From Paraescarpia echinospica (lineage: Eukaryota; Annelida; Polychaeta; Sabellida; Siboglinidae), in NCBI GenBank assembly GCA_020002185.1, contig CM034534.1, positions 33,779,170 through 33,843,169 on the forward strand: a DNA stretch of 64,000 nucleotides. The letters run 5' to 3'. The position numbers were made by a program, and so were the translations under genes. The notes under the pieces are model-generated. The model saw only the letters and a program-made list of their open reading frames with translations. It made no database searches and was not told the DNA's origin. This document shows, one piece after another, positions 1-11,103 of the stretch. The number at the start of each line of letters is the position of its first letter. The first letter of the stretch is position 1.

Positions 1-194
1 GGAAACTTTTCTATACCGTTTGGTTCGGCCGCCAGTGGAAGTTTTGTGCCCCCCCCCTAGACCACCCTCTCTGGACACGCTCCTGCCGTCTGGGGGCACG
101 TTCAAAAGTCTAGGGGTACACGCCACAATAATCAACCATAGCGCTACTAAATTCAAACGATCTAGAGGGCACGTACCCCCCAGGTCTCGCTGGG

Positions 195-535
195 TCCACC
201 TATGATGAACGACAGGAAAATGAAGAACAAAACGAAAAAGAACAAAAAGAAAACTAAAAACACGTGAAAATGAAAAACAAAAAGAAGAAGAAGGAAAAGA
301 GGAAGAAGAGAAGAAGAAGAAGAAGACGCACCAAGAAGAAAAAGAATAATGAGACGAACCAAGAAGAAGAATAAGACGAACTAAGAATAATAATAAGACG
401 AACCAAGAAGAAGAAGAAGAAGAAGAAGATGAACCAAGAAGAAGAATAAGAATTAGACGAACCAAGAAGAAGAATAAGACGAACCAAGAAGAAGAAGAAT
501 ACGAAGAGATAAAAGAAAAAGAAGAAGTAGTGTTG
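195..535. repeat. GAA-rich purine tract
   Basis: The + strand is almost pure purine here. It is made of AAGAAGAAG runs broken by a recurring GACGAACCAAG motif, so it behaves as an imperfect minisatellite with a unit of roughly 20-27 bases. The open frames on either strand are low-complexity by-products, not genes. Positions 1-194 show nothing recognisable. Confidence 0.85.
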
Positions 536-787
536 TTTTAATTAATACATTTACTGCCCTTCGTCGTCGAAAGAGTACAAATAAAAAGTTAACAACTAGT
601 ATTGAAAAATTGAAGATAATGGTTGAAAAGTTCCATATATAAATGACTACATAATTTTTGTTCGAATTTGCTCACCACGTGGCACTGGGAGTCATTTCAC
701 ATTTTCAAGCATTACCGCATCCAGTGGAATGTCTCCGAGGTAAGATTTAAAAGATATTTTGTCACATAATAGTAATGAAATAATCAA

Positions 788-847
788 TGCACACACACAC
801 TCGCACACGCACACGCACACGCACACACACACACACAAACACACACA

Positions 848-892
<45 letters not shown>
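788..892. repeat. CA/TG microsatellite
   Basis: A run of CA dinucleotides with scattered CG and AA interruptions. No coding signal is seen around it, and 536-787 and 893-1090 contain nothing I recognise. Confidence 0.9.
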
Positions 893-1090
893 TAGATAAT
901 ACAAGGAAGCATAAATGACTGTATACAAGTTGATCATTGAACCGTGACAGTATATATATTTTAGAGTAAGCCTACATTGGGTAATTGTGGAAAAGGACTT
1001 AGCAGTTCAGGCAACTACGTACACCCTGTATATGTATTACAATATTTATTGAAAAACGTATTTGAGTATATCTTGCTTGCAGACCATGAC

Positions 1091-1295
1091 TGTGACGATA
1101 TCACAATTAACGTGATAAACTGAACCGCCACCTGGCGAATGAGGTGGATCTTAACAGTCATGCCAGTGGCTACACAAAAAGCCAATGTCGTGTTGTGTGT
1201 TGGCGCCATGATGCGCGGTGACCCGGTGTGAACGAAACAAAGTCAGTAATAAAGTATTGTTAAATACATCGACTTATATATGCTTTATCGGTATA
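1091..1295 (+). repeat. 5' LTR
   Basis: Begins TGTGACGATATCACAA and ends TATA. It aligns along its whole length with 4008-4209, with scattered substitutions and a short indel. An AATAAA polyadenylation signal lies about 50 bases before its right end. The differences between the two LTRs show that the insertion is not very recent. Confidence 0.9.
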
Positions 1296-1313
1296 TGGTG
1301 TCAGAAGTGGGAT
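1296..1313 (+). other. Primer-binding site, tRNA-Leu type
   Basis: TGGTGTCAGAAGTGGGAT directly follows the LTR end. It is the complement of the 3' end of an animal tRNA-Leu including CCA, the primer described for sea-urchin SURL elements. The tRNA match is from general knowledge and was not computed. Confidence 0.7.
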
Positions 1314-1403
1314 AGTACAAGCCACAGAAGAAACCGAAGAAGACGCGTACGAGATGAGTGCAAGATTGACGGCAAAAGTGCCGAATCAGCTCAGAGGAGA
1401 ATC

Positions 1404-2238
1404 ATGGCGGATTTTCAAGAGGTAATGGACATAATATTATTATGGGACAGCGTCGAAAATAGCGAAAGAAGACGACGAGGTCAGAGTGGCAGCGTTTTTG
1501 AACGTATTTGGTGCGGAAGGAGTAGATCTGTATGAAACATTCCAGTGGCAAGAGGACGAAGACAAGAATAAGATCGATGTCGTCATACAGAAATTTGATG
1601 ACAACTGCATTGCCAAGACTAGTGAAACCTATGAATCATACAGATTCTTCAACAGATCGCAAAATGCAGGTGAGACGGTGGAAGCCTGTATAACAGCGCT
1701 ATGCAAGCTGTCAGCCACTTGTCATTTTGGGACTTTGAGAGTGAGACTGGTTCGAGACAGGTTGGTCATAGGTATAAAGGACGATAAAGCAAGAGAAAAG
1801 TTGCTTACAAAGGAAGACCTAAATCTAGAAACTTGCGTTGCCATATTGAAAACATTACACACACGTGCACAAGAAATAAGTACAGAAATTACCACTCACT
1901 CAGTCCGACACAATGCGGCGGCAGTCAAGCCACCAGCTGCAAGTCCATACAGTGAAAATTATGGCAATCCTGCAAGAAAGTACAACAGATCTAGACGTTC
2001 GGGTACTAGCAAGTACACACCCACCAGTTGCAGGTATGCACAACCTCCTGTTGAGGGACGATCAGGATGTAGCAGGTGTGGTGGTATACATCCAAAAGGG
2101 AAGGACAAGTGTCCTGCTCATACCGCCACTTGCCATGTGTGCGGAAAACTAAATCACTTCGTTAAGATGTGCAGAAGCGCAGCTACTCACCAAAATGGTC
2201 GAAGAAGCGACCATACACACAGTGGGCAGTGGACGTAA
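1404..2238 (+). pseudogene. gag: Retrotransposon Gag remnant
   Basis: The likely start is the ATG at 1404. A frameshift near 1450 moves the reading into the frame that stays open from 1486 to 2238. That part holds a capsid-like helical region, then a basic linker, then two zinc-knuckle motifs: CSRCGGIHPKGKDKC and CHVCGKLNHFVKMC. The second is a standard CX2CX4HX4C knuckle; the first is a looser variant that is common in Mag-clade Gags. These would bind the element's RNA in the particle. Broken by the frameshift. Confidence 0.8.
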
Positions 2239-3145
2239 GACGAAAGCACACGTAACACTGACAATAAATGACAACACAAATGTGTCATTTCACATGGACA
2301 CATATCAAGACTACATATGTGCAACAGCAGATCACTCATGCAGCAAGTTGGAGAACACGAACATTAGACTCATCATGCAAATCGGTAGTGAAACCGATAG
2401 GACTGGCGCGTTTGCAGGTTCTCCGCAAGAGAACACAGAGACAGATGCGTTTCGTTGTTGTGCGTGCCAATGTTGTTCCACTTCTGAGTTTGCAGTCATG
2501 TCTGGACCTTGAGTTAATTCAGAAAACGACTGTGATGCAATAAATGCAGTGACGATGAGGACAGACAGTCAGAACCGTGACAGAGGTGACAGCCAACAGA
2601 CAACGATGGAGACAACACAAACACTACCAACGACTGGTAAAACTTATCCATCGAAAGCAGACGCGGTGCACATTTCTGTGATGAGTAAGCGATCCCAAAT
2701 GTTACAGGACACTGTACTCAGAGAATACCCGGATGTATTCGAGGGACTTGGTTGCCTCGATGGCATCTATAGAATACAGATCGACCCAAGTGTCAAACCT
2801 GCTGTGCATCCACCCCGCAGAGTTCCTTGTGCGTTACGAGAAGACGTGAAGGGTGAACTAACACGCATGGTAGAGGACAGAATCATCGCTCCTGTCACAT
2901 AACCAACTCAGTGGGTGTCGAGCATGATTGCAGTGAGTTAGAAGAACATAAACAAACTGCATGCGGATTTGTCTAGACCCTCGATATAGGGCAATTCAGC
3001 ATTCTCACTACCCGCTTCCTACACTGGAAGATGTCGCAACACGACTCACTAATGTCAAAGTGTTCTCGGTTTTGGACGCCAAGACAGGCTTCTGGCAAGT
3101 CAAACTTGACGATGATTCCAGCAACCTCACGACGTTCAGTTTGCA
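2195..3145 (+). pseudogene. pol: Pol remnant: protease region and N-terminal reverse transcriptase
   Basis: After a degenerate protease-like stretch, 2549-3135 encodes the start of a gypsy reverse transcriptase. Visible are VFEGLGCLDG, then FxVLDA (motif A, with its catalytic Asp) followed by KTGFWQVKLD. In-frame stops at 2900-2902 and around 2939-2941 break it. The catalytic YxDD box, RNase H and the integrase zinc finger are absent: after TTFS the sequence jumps straight to integrase near 3140-3148. This is a dead copy. Confidence 0.8.
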
Positions 3146-3862
3146 TGTGAGGAGTTCAAGTTGTTCTCAGAGCGTTGGCAATTTGAACATATCACATCGT
3201 CACCACGTTACCCCCAGTCAAACGGAAAAGTGGAAAACGCAGTCAAGACGGCAAAGCAAATCATGCGGAAAGCAATTGATGACAGGGCGGATGTGTATTT
3301 AGCGTTTCTGGACTATCGAAACACACCTACAGAAGCTAGGCACACATCGCCCGCTCAACGGATGTTCGCACGTCGAACCAGAACACTGCTACCAACGCTG
3401 CCAGTACTGCTGCAGACCGATCCTGCAGCATAACGTGATGTTCCTGAACAAATCAAACGTAGAAAGGAGAAACAAGCCAGGTTGTACAATCGTACGAGCA
3501 AGAAACTCAACAAACTACACCCAGGAGATGTTGTGCGGTTCAAGAAGCCAAACGCCTCAAATGACTCACGAACATGGACACTAGCACGCATTCAGAAACC
3601 ATCGGGCGTCAGGTCTTACATTATTGAGAATGAAGGCTCGACATACCGAAGGAATAGACGACAGCTACGTGCCACACCAGAGCAATATAGGGATGATACT
3701 CGGTACTCTCAAGAAGATCAATCTGACAATACGATGAACAGACCACTGTGTTCAGACAACACGTGCGTAGACAACCAGAACGCACAACAGAGAGGTCAAG
3801 ACAACGTCACGTCTCATCCAAGCAGTGAACCTTCGGTCGACACGTCTCCACATGCAACGTAA
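3146..3862 (+). pseudogene. Integrase C-terminal remnant
   Basis: Starting near 3146 the frame reads FEHITSSPRYPQSNGKVE, the well-known end of the gypsy integrase core with its final catalytic Glu. It continues through DYRNTP and the SPAQ motif to a stop at 3431. After a frame break, 3482-3862 encodes LHPGDVVRFKK and a GPY/F-like C-terminal domain with a basic tail. The N-terminal two thirds of integrase are deleted. Confidence 0.8.
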
Positions 3863-3994
3863 TGTACCATCCACGGTCGTACATTCACCACGCAATGTGC
3901 CACCGAGGGTTAGAAATTATCCACGCAGTGTGCCGGCGACTGTTGCATGACCAAGACTTTGAGATGAAGTGAAAAGTGAAACATCTGACTGTGT

Positions 3995-4007
3995 AAAAAG
4001 AGGGGGA
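3995..4007 (+). other. Polypurine tract
   Basis: AAAAAGAGGGGGA lies immediately before the 3' LTR, where plus-strand priming takes place in LTR elements. Confidence 0.8.
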
Positions 4008-4209
4008 TGTGACGATATCACAATTGACGTGATAAACTGAAATGCCACCTGGCGAATGAGGTGGATCTTAGCATGCCAGTGGCTACACAAAAAGCCAACG
4101 TATTGTTGTGTGTTGGCGCCATGATGTGCGGTGACCCGGTGTGAACGAAACAAAGTCGACAATAAAGTATTGTTAAATACATTGACTTATAAAAGCAGTT
4201 ATCGTTATA
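4008..4209 (+). repeat. 3' LTR
   Basis: Near-copy of 1091-1295, followed directly by the target duplication ATGAC at 4210-4214. Confidence 0.9.
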
Positions 4210-4214
4210 ATGAC

Positions 4215-4942
4215 ATGGGTTACGACGACGTAACAACACAATTAGGGCGACCGTCATTCCAGATGCTTACTGAGAGTGAAATTAACTTGGACAATTCAGA
4301 TGTCGATGAGAATTATGTCGTAATTGAAAGTGAAAGTGACGCTGGTGCCGGTGTCGCGCTTGCATTTATCCGGGCTTTAAATTGTATCCGGGTGATGTTT
4401 ATGTGCATATGTAAGGTATAATATTTGGCACCAGTAGATCACTTAGTGATAAATAATATCCAGTAGTTAAATATGTTTCATTTGTTGTCGTAATACGAGC
4501 GCTATAGTTAGAGTTCATAATTATAATTTGCTGTTTCAGATTTGTGACGAAGTATAAGAGTAAGTCACGTGACGTGTGCGTGGAGAAGGAACAGTTTTAC
4601 GACAGAAATTGTTTATGACTGTGGGAAGCAAACATTTTATAATTTATGTATATATATGTATAGACATATATAAATATATATGTATATATATAAACATACA
4701 TAACGCCCGGATAAATGAAAACGCGACAGTCGTAGCTGGTGCTAAATTCATTCCCATAGATACGCGCACGCGCAGAAACATCACCTGGATATTATTTAAC
4801 GCCCGGAACAATGTAAGCGCGACACCGGCAAAGCAGTGACTCATCCGATGATGATGTTCGACTCCAGGACGTAGCTGAAGCTGATACAAGATGGAGAAGT
4901 GAATGTGGACAATACCAGATGAATCAAATATTCCACAAGTGA
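4215..4942 (+). pseudogene. Small acidic ORF split by a foldback insertion
   Basis: The ATG at 4215 opens 42 codons ending in an acidic VIESESD stretch at 4340. The frame is then broken by the element at 4341-4834. Skipping the insert and one copy of its AGTGAC duplication, the same frame resumes at 4841 with SSDDDVRLQD and runs 33 more codons to TGA at 4940-4942. The acidic serine/aspartate composition resembles the N-termini of some DNA-transposon proteins (piggyBac-type, for example), but no catalytic domain is visible. The family is therefore left open. Confidence 0.5.
4341..4834. mobile_element. Foldback/TIR element, non-autonomous, 494 bp
   Basis: The left end around 4347-4400 (GCCGGTGTCGCGCTTGCATT onward) is matched in inverted orientation by 4770-4829 with few mismatches over about 55 bases. 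A third, weaker inverted copy of the same motif lies near 4702-4735. The element is flanked by AGTGAC at 4335-4340 and 4835-4840, a 6-bp target duplication. It has no coding capacity. The interior is AT-rich. Confidence 0.75.
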
Positions 4943-4949
4943 AGCTCAA

Positions 4950-7800
4950 ACTGAAAGAATATTTTGTAAGTAGGACATTTGAAGATTACATTGTTGATAA
5001 TATAATTTTTCAAACAATTATGTATAACAACTGGCATTCTCATGAAAAAGGGAAGAAAGCCGTAGCAGAAGTCTGAAAGAAATAATCCAAGTAGGCCTAC
5101 TTGGAATTATATGGTACATGGGTACGGACGTACCAAAGCAACAAGTTTAGCGGCATAGCAGGAACATTGTCTTGAATCATTCTCGTTGTTACATGTATGT
5201 ATTCATAGGCGCGGGAACAGGGGGAGCTGCCCCCTGGAATTTCTCCGGGGGGGGGGGCAGACATATGGTCCTGCCCCCCACCCATTAAATGTGAGCGTGA
5301 ATGTTTGTTTTTGTGGCGAGTGTCAATGGCGGGGCGGATGGAAATCTACATTTTATGAAACGATTAATTAATGTGTATTTTTGTCGACTGTGAAAGGGGT
5401 GTGCAATTGGAGGGGAGACATTGTTTTCTGCCCCCCTCCCAGTAATAGGCGGCGCCACCGGCGCGGCAGCGAAGCAGTTAAAGCACGCCCCCCCCCCGTC
5501 TTTCGAGAAAGCGTTAAGGTGAAAGGAAGATGTGACCATAAACAAAAATTATATGCGGCGGCGCGGCGGCGAAAATTTTTCAGTGGTACTGATCATGAAG
5601 TTTCGGTAGCCCCCGCCCCGCCACTGTACATATTAGAGTTAGTATTTCATTGTGTAAAATGGACTGAATATGAATTGTTTCTATGTTGGCAAATAAACTC
5701 TTTAGACATTTGAAGTGACTGTGACTTGTTTAGTTGTTGAGGTTTCTGAGCCACGTACGCCCAATGAACATGAGTATGGTTTGTAATTTTTTGGATTATG
5801 AAGGCTATACGTGAAACAACCTGCAACGGGTGCTGGAAGGATGGTATATGTTGCTGGTGTAAACCACCCATTCTCCTGAATTCAAACAACATAGCATTAA
5901 AGGGTTAAATGGATTTAATAAGATACAAAATAAACTCTTCAAAAAGCATGCGGACAAGGAAGCCAATTATAGTTTATAAAAAAATCGAACGATTATTAAT
6001 TATTTGTAATCCTACCTTCTGAGAAATATGTGCAATTTTAAATATTATGTGTACTCATACTGCTAACATTCCCACTAGCACAGTAACCCGGCATTGCCTG
6101 GAGAAAAAAGCAATCACCTGTGCTAAAACTGTTTTGAAATTGTGACCCCCCGCCGAGATTCTCACCGCCCGGGACGAATTTCGAAAAATTTAATCTACGA
6201 ATCACCCCATGGGCCCAGTAGGTCGCACACGAAATTTCAGCCCTATTCATGCAAAACTTATAGTTATAAGTGCCATTTTAGAAGTGTGCGTGTGTTCATG
6301 CGTGAATGCGCATAAATGTACGTGTGCATGCAAACGTGTGTGCATGTGTGTATGCGCGTGAACGTACATTTGTGTGTGCGTGCATTGGTCCGTGCGCGTG
6401 TGTGGTGTGTGCGTGCATGCGCGCGTGTGCGTGTGTGCATGCGCGTGTGTGTGGTGTGTGCGTGCGCCCACCGCCGCTTGAGCAAATTAAACAGTTCCGC
6501 TTGAAGGGAACTAGTTCCAATTGAGTTGAAATCGTGACGTTTAAAAAAATACACATAAATTGGACAGCAACCACCCCGTTTCCGTCTTCCGATGTCGAGC
6601 CCGACAGCATCCAAATGCTTAGTGGGAAGGAAAGACACCGCGAAAAAATCTCCGACAGTACCAACCACCGCACCCTCCCTCCGCCATCTTCTCAGTGATG
6701 CATGTCATGTTAAACATCGGCTGATGAGGTTCCGGCTAAGATATGTTGGATGTACTATATTTTGGAAATGTGCGATTGCATGCAAATATATTATGATGTT
6801 GATTAGTTTAATGATAGCCGCGTCTCGACGACATACTGGTATAGTACGAGTGTTTATAATAATTGTTGATAAACAAATCACATAACAATTTCTATAATTT
6901 TATTACGATCACACGTGTCATATTAGGCCTACATGGAAATAACATTAACTTTCAATATTCAAAATTTATGTTATTATCAGAACCGTCTTACTCGACTTGC
7001 TTACGTTCTAGAACATTTTATCAAAATACTTATATGTATGGGACATCGCGGATGTTAACGACCAGACAGGCTAATTCTTGAAAATATGATGTAATCATAA
7101 CTGTCATAAATCCGTCATCACCGAAATAAGAAGTTAAAAAGTAATTCCATGAACAGTGTTTGAAATGCGCTTGACGTTTTGATTACTGCTGTCGCGCGGC
7201 TACCGCTAGAATGTGACCGTGCATTCCGTTTTAATGTGCACCTGCTTCTTTTTAGAACATGCGTGATACTGTTAAATGTATAATGTATTAAAATTACCAC
7301 TACTTGTGCGACTATATTTATTCATGTTATAACATAATTACATTTTCTAACCAACACTACATTACAATAACGAAACATGCATGTATTCATTTAGGTTTTT
7401 TTACAATGGTACATCATTAAGTAAATACGGTACCCAGAAATGACGTGATTGGCCAATATGGGGTTTCACCAATTTTGAATGGACTGCGAGTTTGAATTAA
7501 AATATCGCTCGACTTTCGAAATGTGTAGCTCTCGATTGTTGTAATTTTTGAGTAATACAAACAATGGAAGTGATCCCTTGTATAGATCATAGTAAGTAAC
7601 ATTGTGTGTACGGTTTGCAACTATTGTATTAGTATCAAGTTCTTTCTTAGCCTTAGGCTTAGGGGTAGGACTAGAACTAGAAGTAGTTTCTTCTAGTTTC
7701 TAGACTAGTTGTTTCCACTAAATTCCACCGCTCGGCAACGTTCTATTAACTGACTAGTCTGTATTATGTATTGTGGTTACAATGTAATGTTCTTGTGTAC
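4950..7800. other. Intergenic, no recognised gene
   Basis: I see G and C homopolymer stretches at 5240-5280 and 5420-5500, a TG/CG-rich tract at 6285-6465, and AT-rich DNA. The open frames here are short, overlapping or low-complexity, and none shows a protein family I recognise. Confidence 0.6.
6285..6465. repeat. TG/TGCG-rich simple repeat
   Basis: Alternating purine-pyrimidine sequence (GTGTGCGTGCATGCGCG type) over about 180 bp. The cysteine/valine frame and the histidine/threonine frame on the other strand are artefacts of the repeat. Confidence 0.85.
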
Positions 7801-7803
7801 TGA

Positions 7804-7960
7804 GGTTTCATTCAACTAGTCAGACTTTTTGAGAACGTTATCGCCAAACCGACATTTATATGCTGGCACTGATGGTGGTCACTGCCAGGCCAGGGTGCTT
7901 GTCGTGCTCGCTCTCACTCTCAGTGGTTCTTTTACGGAAGTACGTCCCAAATTGGGAGTA
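7804..7960 (-). mobile_element. SINE fragment, 5'-truncated
   Basis: Read on the - strand this matches the 3' half of the SINE at 48218-48511. It shares the motif around CAATTTGGGACGTA, the CAGTGACCACC and CCAGCATATAAA motifs, and the end CTGACTAGTTGAA. The homology stops near 7960, so the tRNA-like head is missing. Confidence 0.75.
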
Positions 7961-8127
7961 GTAAGATTTTTTTGAAATTAGAGTTCTATTTCTAACCTAA
8001 CTCAACTAGGAAATAATATGACATTGGCAGGTGTTGCGTAGGCATACAAGAAGTTTCAATAAATGACATAACTCAACCTTGTCTCAGAAAAAAAAAAGTA
8101 TTTTGTCGGCCGACGCTTGGCGTTTGC

Positions 8128-8368
8128 AGAACAGTCTGGTGCAGGCGATATGTTTGCCGACGTTAGTTCTCGGGAACACGACAATCGTGCGCTGCATCTA
8201 GTGTTTGTGTTGTTGATAAGGATTTATTTATTTAGTTTTGTTAGTTTGCAACAGTAAATGTCATCAATAAATCCTCATCAACAACACAATCACTAGATTC
8301 AGCACACGCTTGTCTTGTGTTCCCGAGAACTAATGACAGCAAACATATCACCTGCACGAGACTGTTCT
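8128..8368. mobile_element. Small foldback element (MITE-like)
   Basis: 8128-8235 and 8265-8368 are inverted copies of each other. The outer end reads AGAACAGTCTGGTGCAGG on the left, and its complement lies on the right with one or two changes. The loop is about 30 bases. There is no coding potential. Its right end touches the 3' end of the LINE that follows. Confidence 0.8.
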
Positions 8369-9700
8369 ATAAATAGCCACAGACTCTAAGCAAAATACTT
8401 CTGACGTGGAATAGCGCAATCTATACAGGGCCCCTTTAAGGTTTAATCTATTCCATATAATAATGTTCTTTCCTTTGGCTTTCCAATATCTATCCAATTT
8501 GGCCTTAAAGGCATTGGTTGTGGCAGATATAAATAACATAATTAATTTTGGTAAGTCATTCCAGTGTTTAACCTGATGAAATGTTGCCTGGCTTGTTGCC
8601 TAGATTTTGATTTGAGGAGTTTTAGTGTGTTTCCCCAGAGTGAAGTAATTTCTGCTATCTGGAAGTATTGTCCATATGGAATATTTTTCTTCCCTGTTAG
8701 GAGTTTGTAGCATTCAATCAAATCGCCTCTGAGGTGTCTCTGCTTTAGGGAATACAGTTTAAGTCTTTGAAGTTGTTCTTCATATGGCATGTGTTTAATG
8801 TTTAGTACCAGCTTGGTGGCTCGCCTCTGTACTTTTTCAAGTTGTATGTCTTTAACAAGGTAGGGACTCCAGGCTTGTATACAGTATTCAAGGGGTGGCT
8901 GGACATATGTTTTATACAATATACTGAAACTTTCAACATCCACATAGTAAAAACTCCTTTTGATGGATCTGAGCACAAACATCGCTGTAGCTGCTGCTTT
9001 TGAGCATTGCAGAGATGGCTTCATATTGTTGGACGTCCATTCACCTAGGTCTTTCTCCTCTGTATATTCATCAAATATTGTCTCTTCATTATTATAGTCA
9101 TTGTGTACTGGCAGTGCTGGTTATTACTATCCAAATGCCTTCTCTTGCACTTGCCAACATGGAATTTTAGTAGCCATTGTCTAGACCTCTCACACAACTT
9201 GCTTATGTCCTGCTGTAATATTGTATGATCGAAGTCAGTCATCAAGGCTCTCCAGATCTTCGTATCTTCTGCAAACATCCTAACTTCACTATCAATGTGT
9301 TCCGGGATGTCTTTACATACACAAGAAACAGAAGTGGCCCTAACACAGATCCTTCAGGAACACCACTCCTTACATCAGACCACTCTGACTTTGATCCCCT
9401 CAAACTTAACTCTCATCTGTTGTCCAGTCAAGAAATCACCAATCCATTGTAGAACTTTTCCATTCACACCATACCCCTGCAGCTTGTGTATCGAGTGCTT
9501 GTCTGTGTCAAAGGCCTTCTGGTAATCCAGGTAAACTGCATCAACCCCATAATCATTGTCTAATGCTTCAGTCCATGCTTCAAATGTTTCAAGAAGATTG
9601 CTCAAGCAGGATCTTCCTTCTGTAAAACCATGTTGTTTGGTTGTAAACAAGTCGTGTTGGTCAAAATGACTCAGAATGTGGACACATATTTTTTCCACAG
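8369..9700 (-). mobile_element. CR1-like LINE, 5'-truncated, with frameshifts
   Basis: On the - strand, from high to low coordinate, the fragments read in RT order. 9698-9375 has HGFTEGRSC and motif A (VYLDYQKAFD). 9278-9045 carries FAEDTK in place of the catalytic FADD. 9024-8542 encodes the thumb/C-terminal part, with EYCIQAWSPYL, KVQRRATKLV and LRGDLIECYK. The tail runs to about 8369. The CR1/L2 (Jockey) group is inferred from the RRATK-RGDLIE signature. Frame breaks and the changed FADD box show that it is dead. Confidence 0.85.
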
Positions 9701-9719
9701 TTCATGTTTCTTCTTAACA

Positions 9720-10290
9720 GACTTGCGAACTTGATTTGTCATCAAATTTTGAAGTGTACATTTTGACGGAAATCGGAAACATCACCTGTACATGTGTGGA
9801 ACAAAGCCAACACGACCTTGGCCTGGGCTTCCTCAGGCGAAACATTAAGATGATCAACATGAGGTTAAAAGATACTGCGTACAAGACATTTGTTCGACCT
9901 TCACTGGAGTTTGCCTGACCATAACATGATATGGGATCCCTTCCCAGCCAACAACATCAAAGCTCTGGAGAAAGTTCAGATACGGGCAGCCAGATTAGTG
10001 AAATGGGGCTACAGATGATCAGCGTGCATGGACACCATGCAAGAAAAACCAATGGCTGACTCTCGAACAGCAGAGAAAGAAAGCCTGCCTCAACACCTTC
10101 TACAAGCTCCACTCATCCACATCGAGTCGAAGCACAGTCCCTCACTACCTGATCATTCAAGAAGAAACACCCAATACACCCATGACCTCACCTACAACAT
10201 TCCATCTCACCGGACAACTTACAGACAGAAGACATTCTTTCCAATAACCATACCAGAGCGGAACAACCTTCCTCAAGAAGTCACCATGTA
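9720..10290 (+). mobile_element. LINE RT C-terminal fragment, second family
   Basis: On the + strand the pieces LGFLRRNIKM, AYKTFVRPSLEFA, then HIESKHSPSLPDHSRR and ERNNLPQE form the usual end of a non-LTR retrotransposon protein, with stops and frame changes between them. It abuts the oppositely oriented LINE at about 9700. The rest, 10291-10860, holds nothing recognised. Confidence 0.75.
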
Positions 10291-11045
10291 GCTCCTATAC
10301 CTGTCTCTTTTCAGACCAGGTTCTTCTCTTTCCTCAAATTCTTGTCTATCAATGAAAGTGGGTCTTGTCTTGTAATATATACTGGCCAGCACTCCTGTTT
10401 GTGGAGTCAAGCGGTCAGGGAGTGAAAGCTGGAACGGTGCCGGTCAGGGTTTAAACCCAGTGACCGCTACAGCAGCCAGATTGGTCTGGCTGGATAACTC
10501 CAAAGTAGGTATTTTTTAATACATTGCACACTTTTTCCCACGGCCCTGTCTAACATACTTTCTCTTTTTTCCTATTTCAAGTTCTCTGTAATTTTGTTAA
10601 GCACTAAAGTGCAGCATGATCTCCAATCAGACTCTGCTTAATGGACGGTGGTTGCCTAATATGAAGTAGAAGATCATATGACTAAATGCAAAATGAAGTT
10701 GGTCATGTAATGGAAGAAGAAGAAAATACCTAAGTGGTTGATCTGACATAGAATGTCCCATTCAGCAGATTGGTTCCATCTATTTAAAATAAAGTTCTTG
10801 TGAGAATGAATGTTTTTTTTATATATCTATTCTGCACTGTTCCTTCAATAATGTTGCATCGATTAGAGGTGGGAAGACAATGACAGTTGAAGGTTTACGC
10901 TCTCATTGTGCAAGTCAGCAATTGCCATCTGCCACTTCCTCTGATGTATCTAGATCAGTACCTGGTAGAATAAATACCCAGTGGTTGTACAGTGTTAGTG
11001 TGCTAGTTGAGTGGCTGTTACTTTGCAGTACACCCAATATTCAAA

Positions 11046-11103
11046 ATGGCAGTACATCTAAATCCAGACATGTATGTTAATCCTTTTTGTGGCACATACT
11101 TAC
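11046..11103 (+). CDS. TTF2: TTF2 exon 1 (start codon)
   Basis: ATG in a good AAAATGG context. It encodes [19 protein letters not shown] and ends in phase 1 before GTAAAC. It was chosen because it is the nearest open stretch whose donor phase fits exon 2. A second in-frame ATG lies at 11070. No similarity can be claimed for so short a piece; cDNA would settle it. Confidence 0.5.

Larger units (their letters stand above)
1091..4209 (+). mobile_element. Ty3/gypsy LTR retrotransposon, Mag/SURL-like, internally deleted
   Basis: A single insertion of 3119 bp. It has two similar LTRs (205 and 202 bp) and the same five bases, ATGAC, on each side (1086-1090 and 4210-4214), which is the target duplication. 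A primer-binding site lies at 1296-1313 and a purine tract at 3995-4007. The inside keeps a gag with CCHC knuckles, the front of reverse transcriptase and the tail of integrase. The rest of RT, RNase H and the front of integrase are missing, and several stops and frameshifts interrupt what remains. The gag type and a tRNA-Leu-like primer site point to the Mag/SURL lineage; that assignment is inference. The element is not autonomous. Confidence 0.9.
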
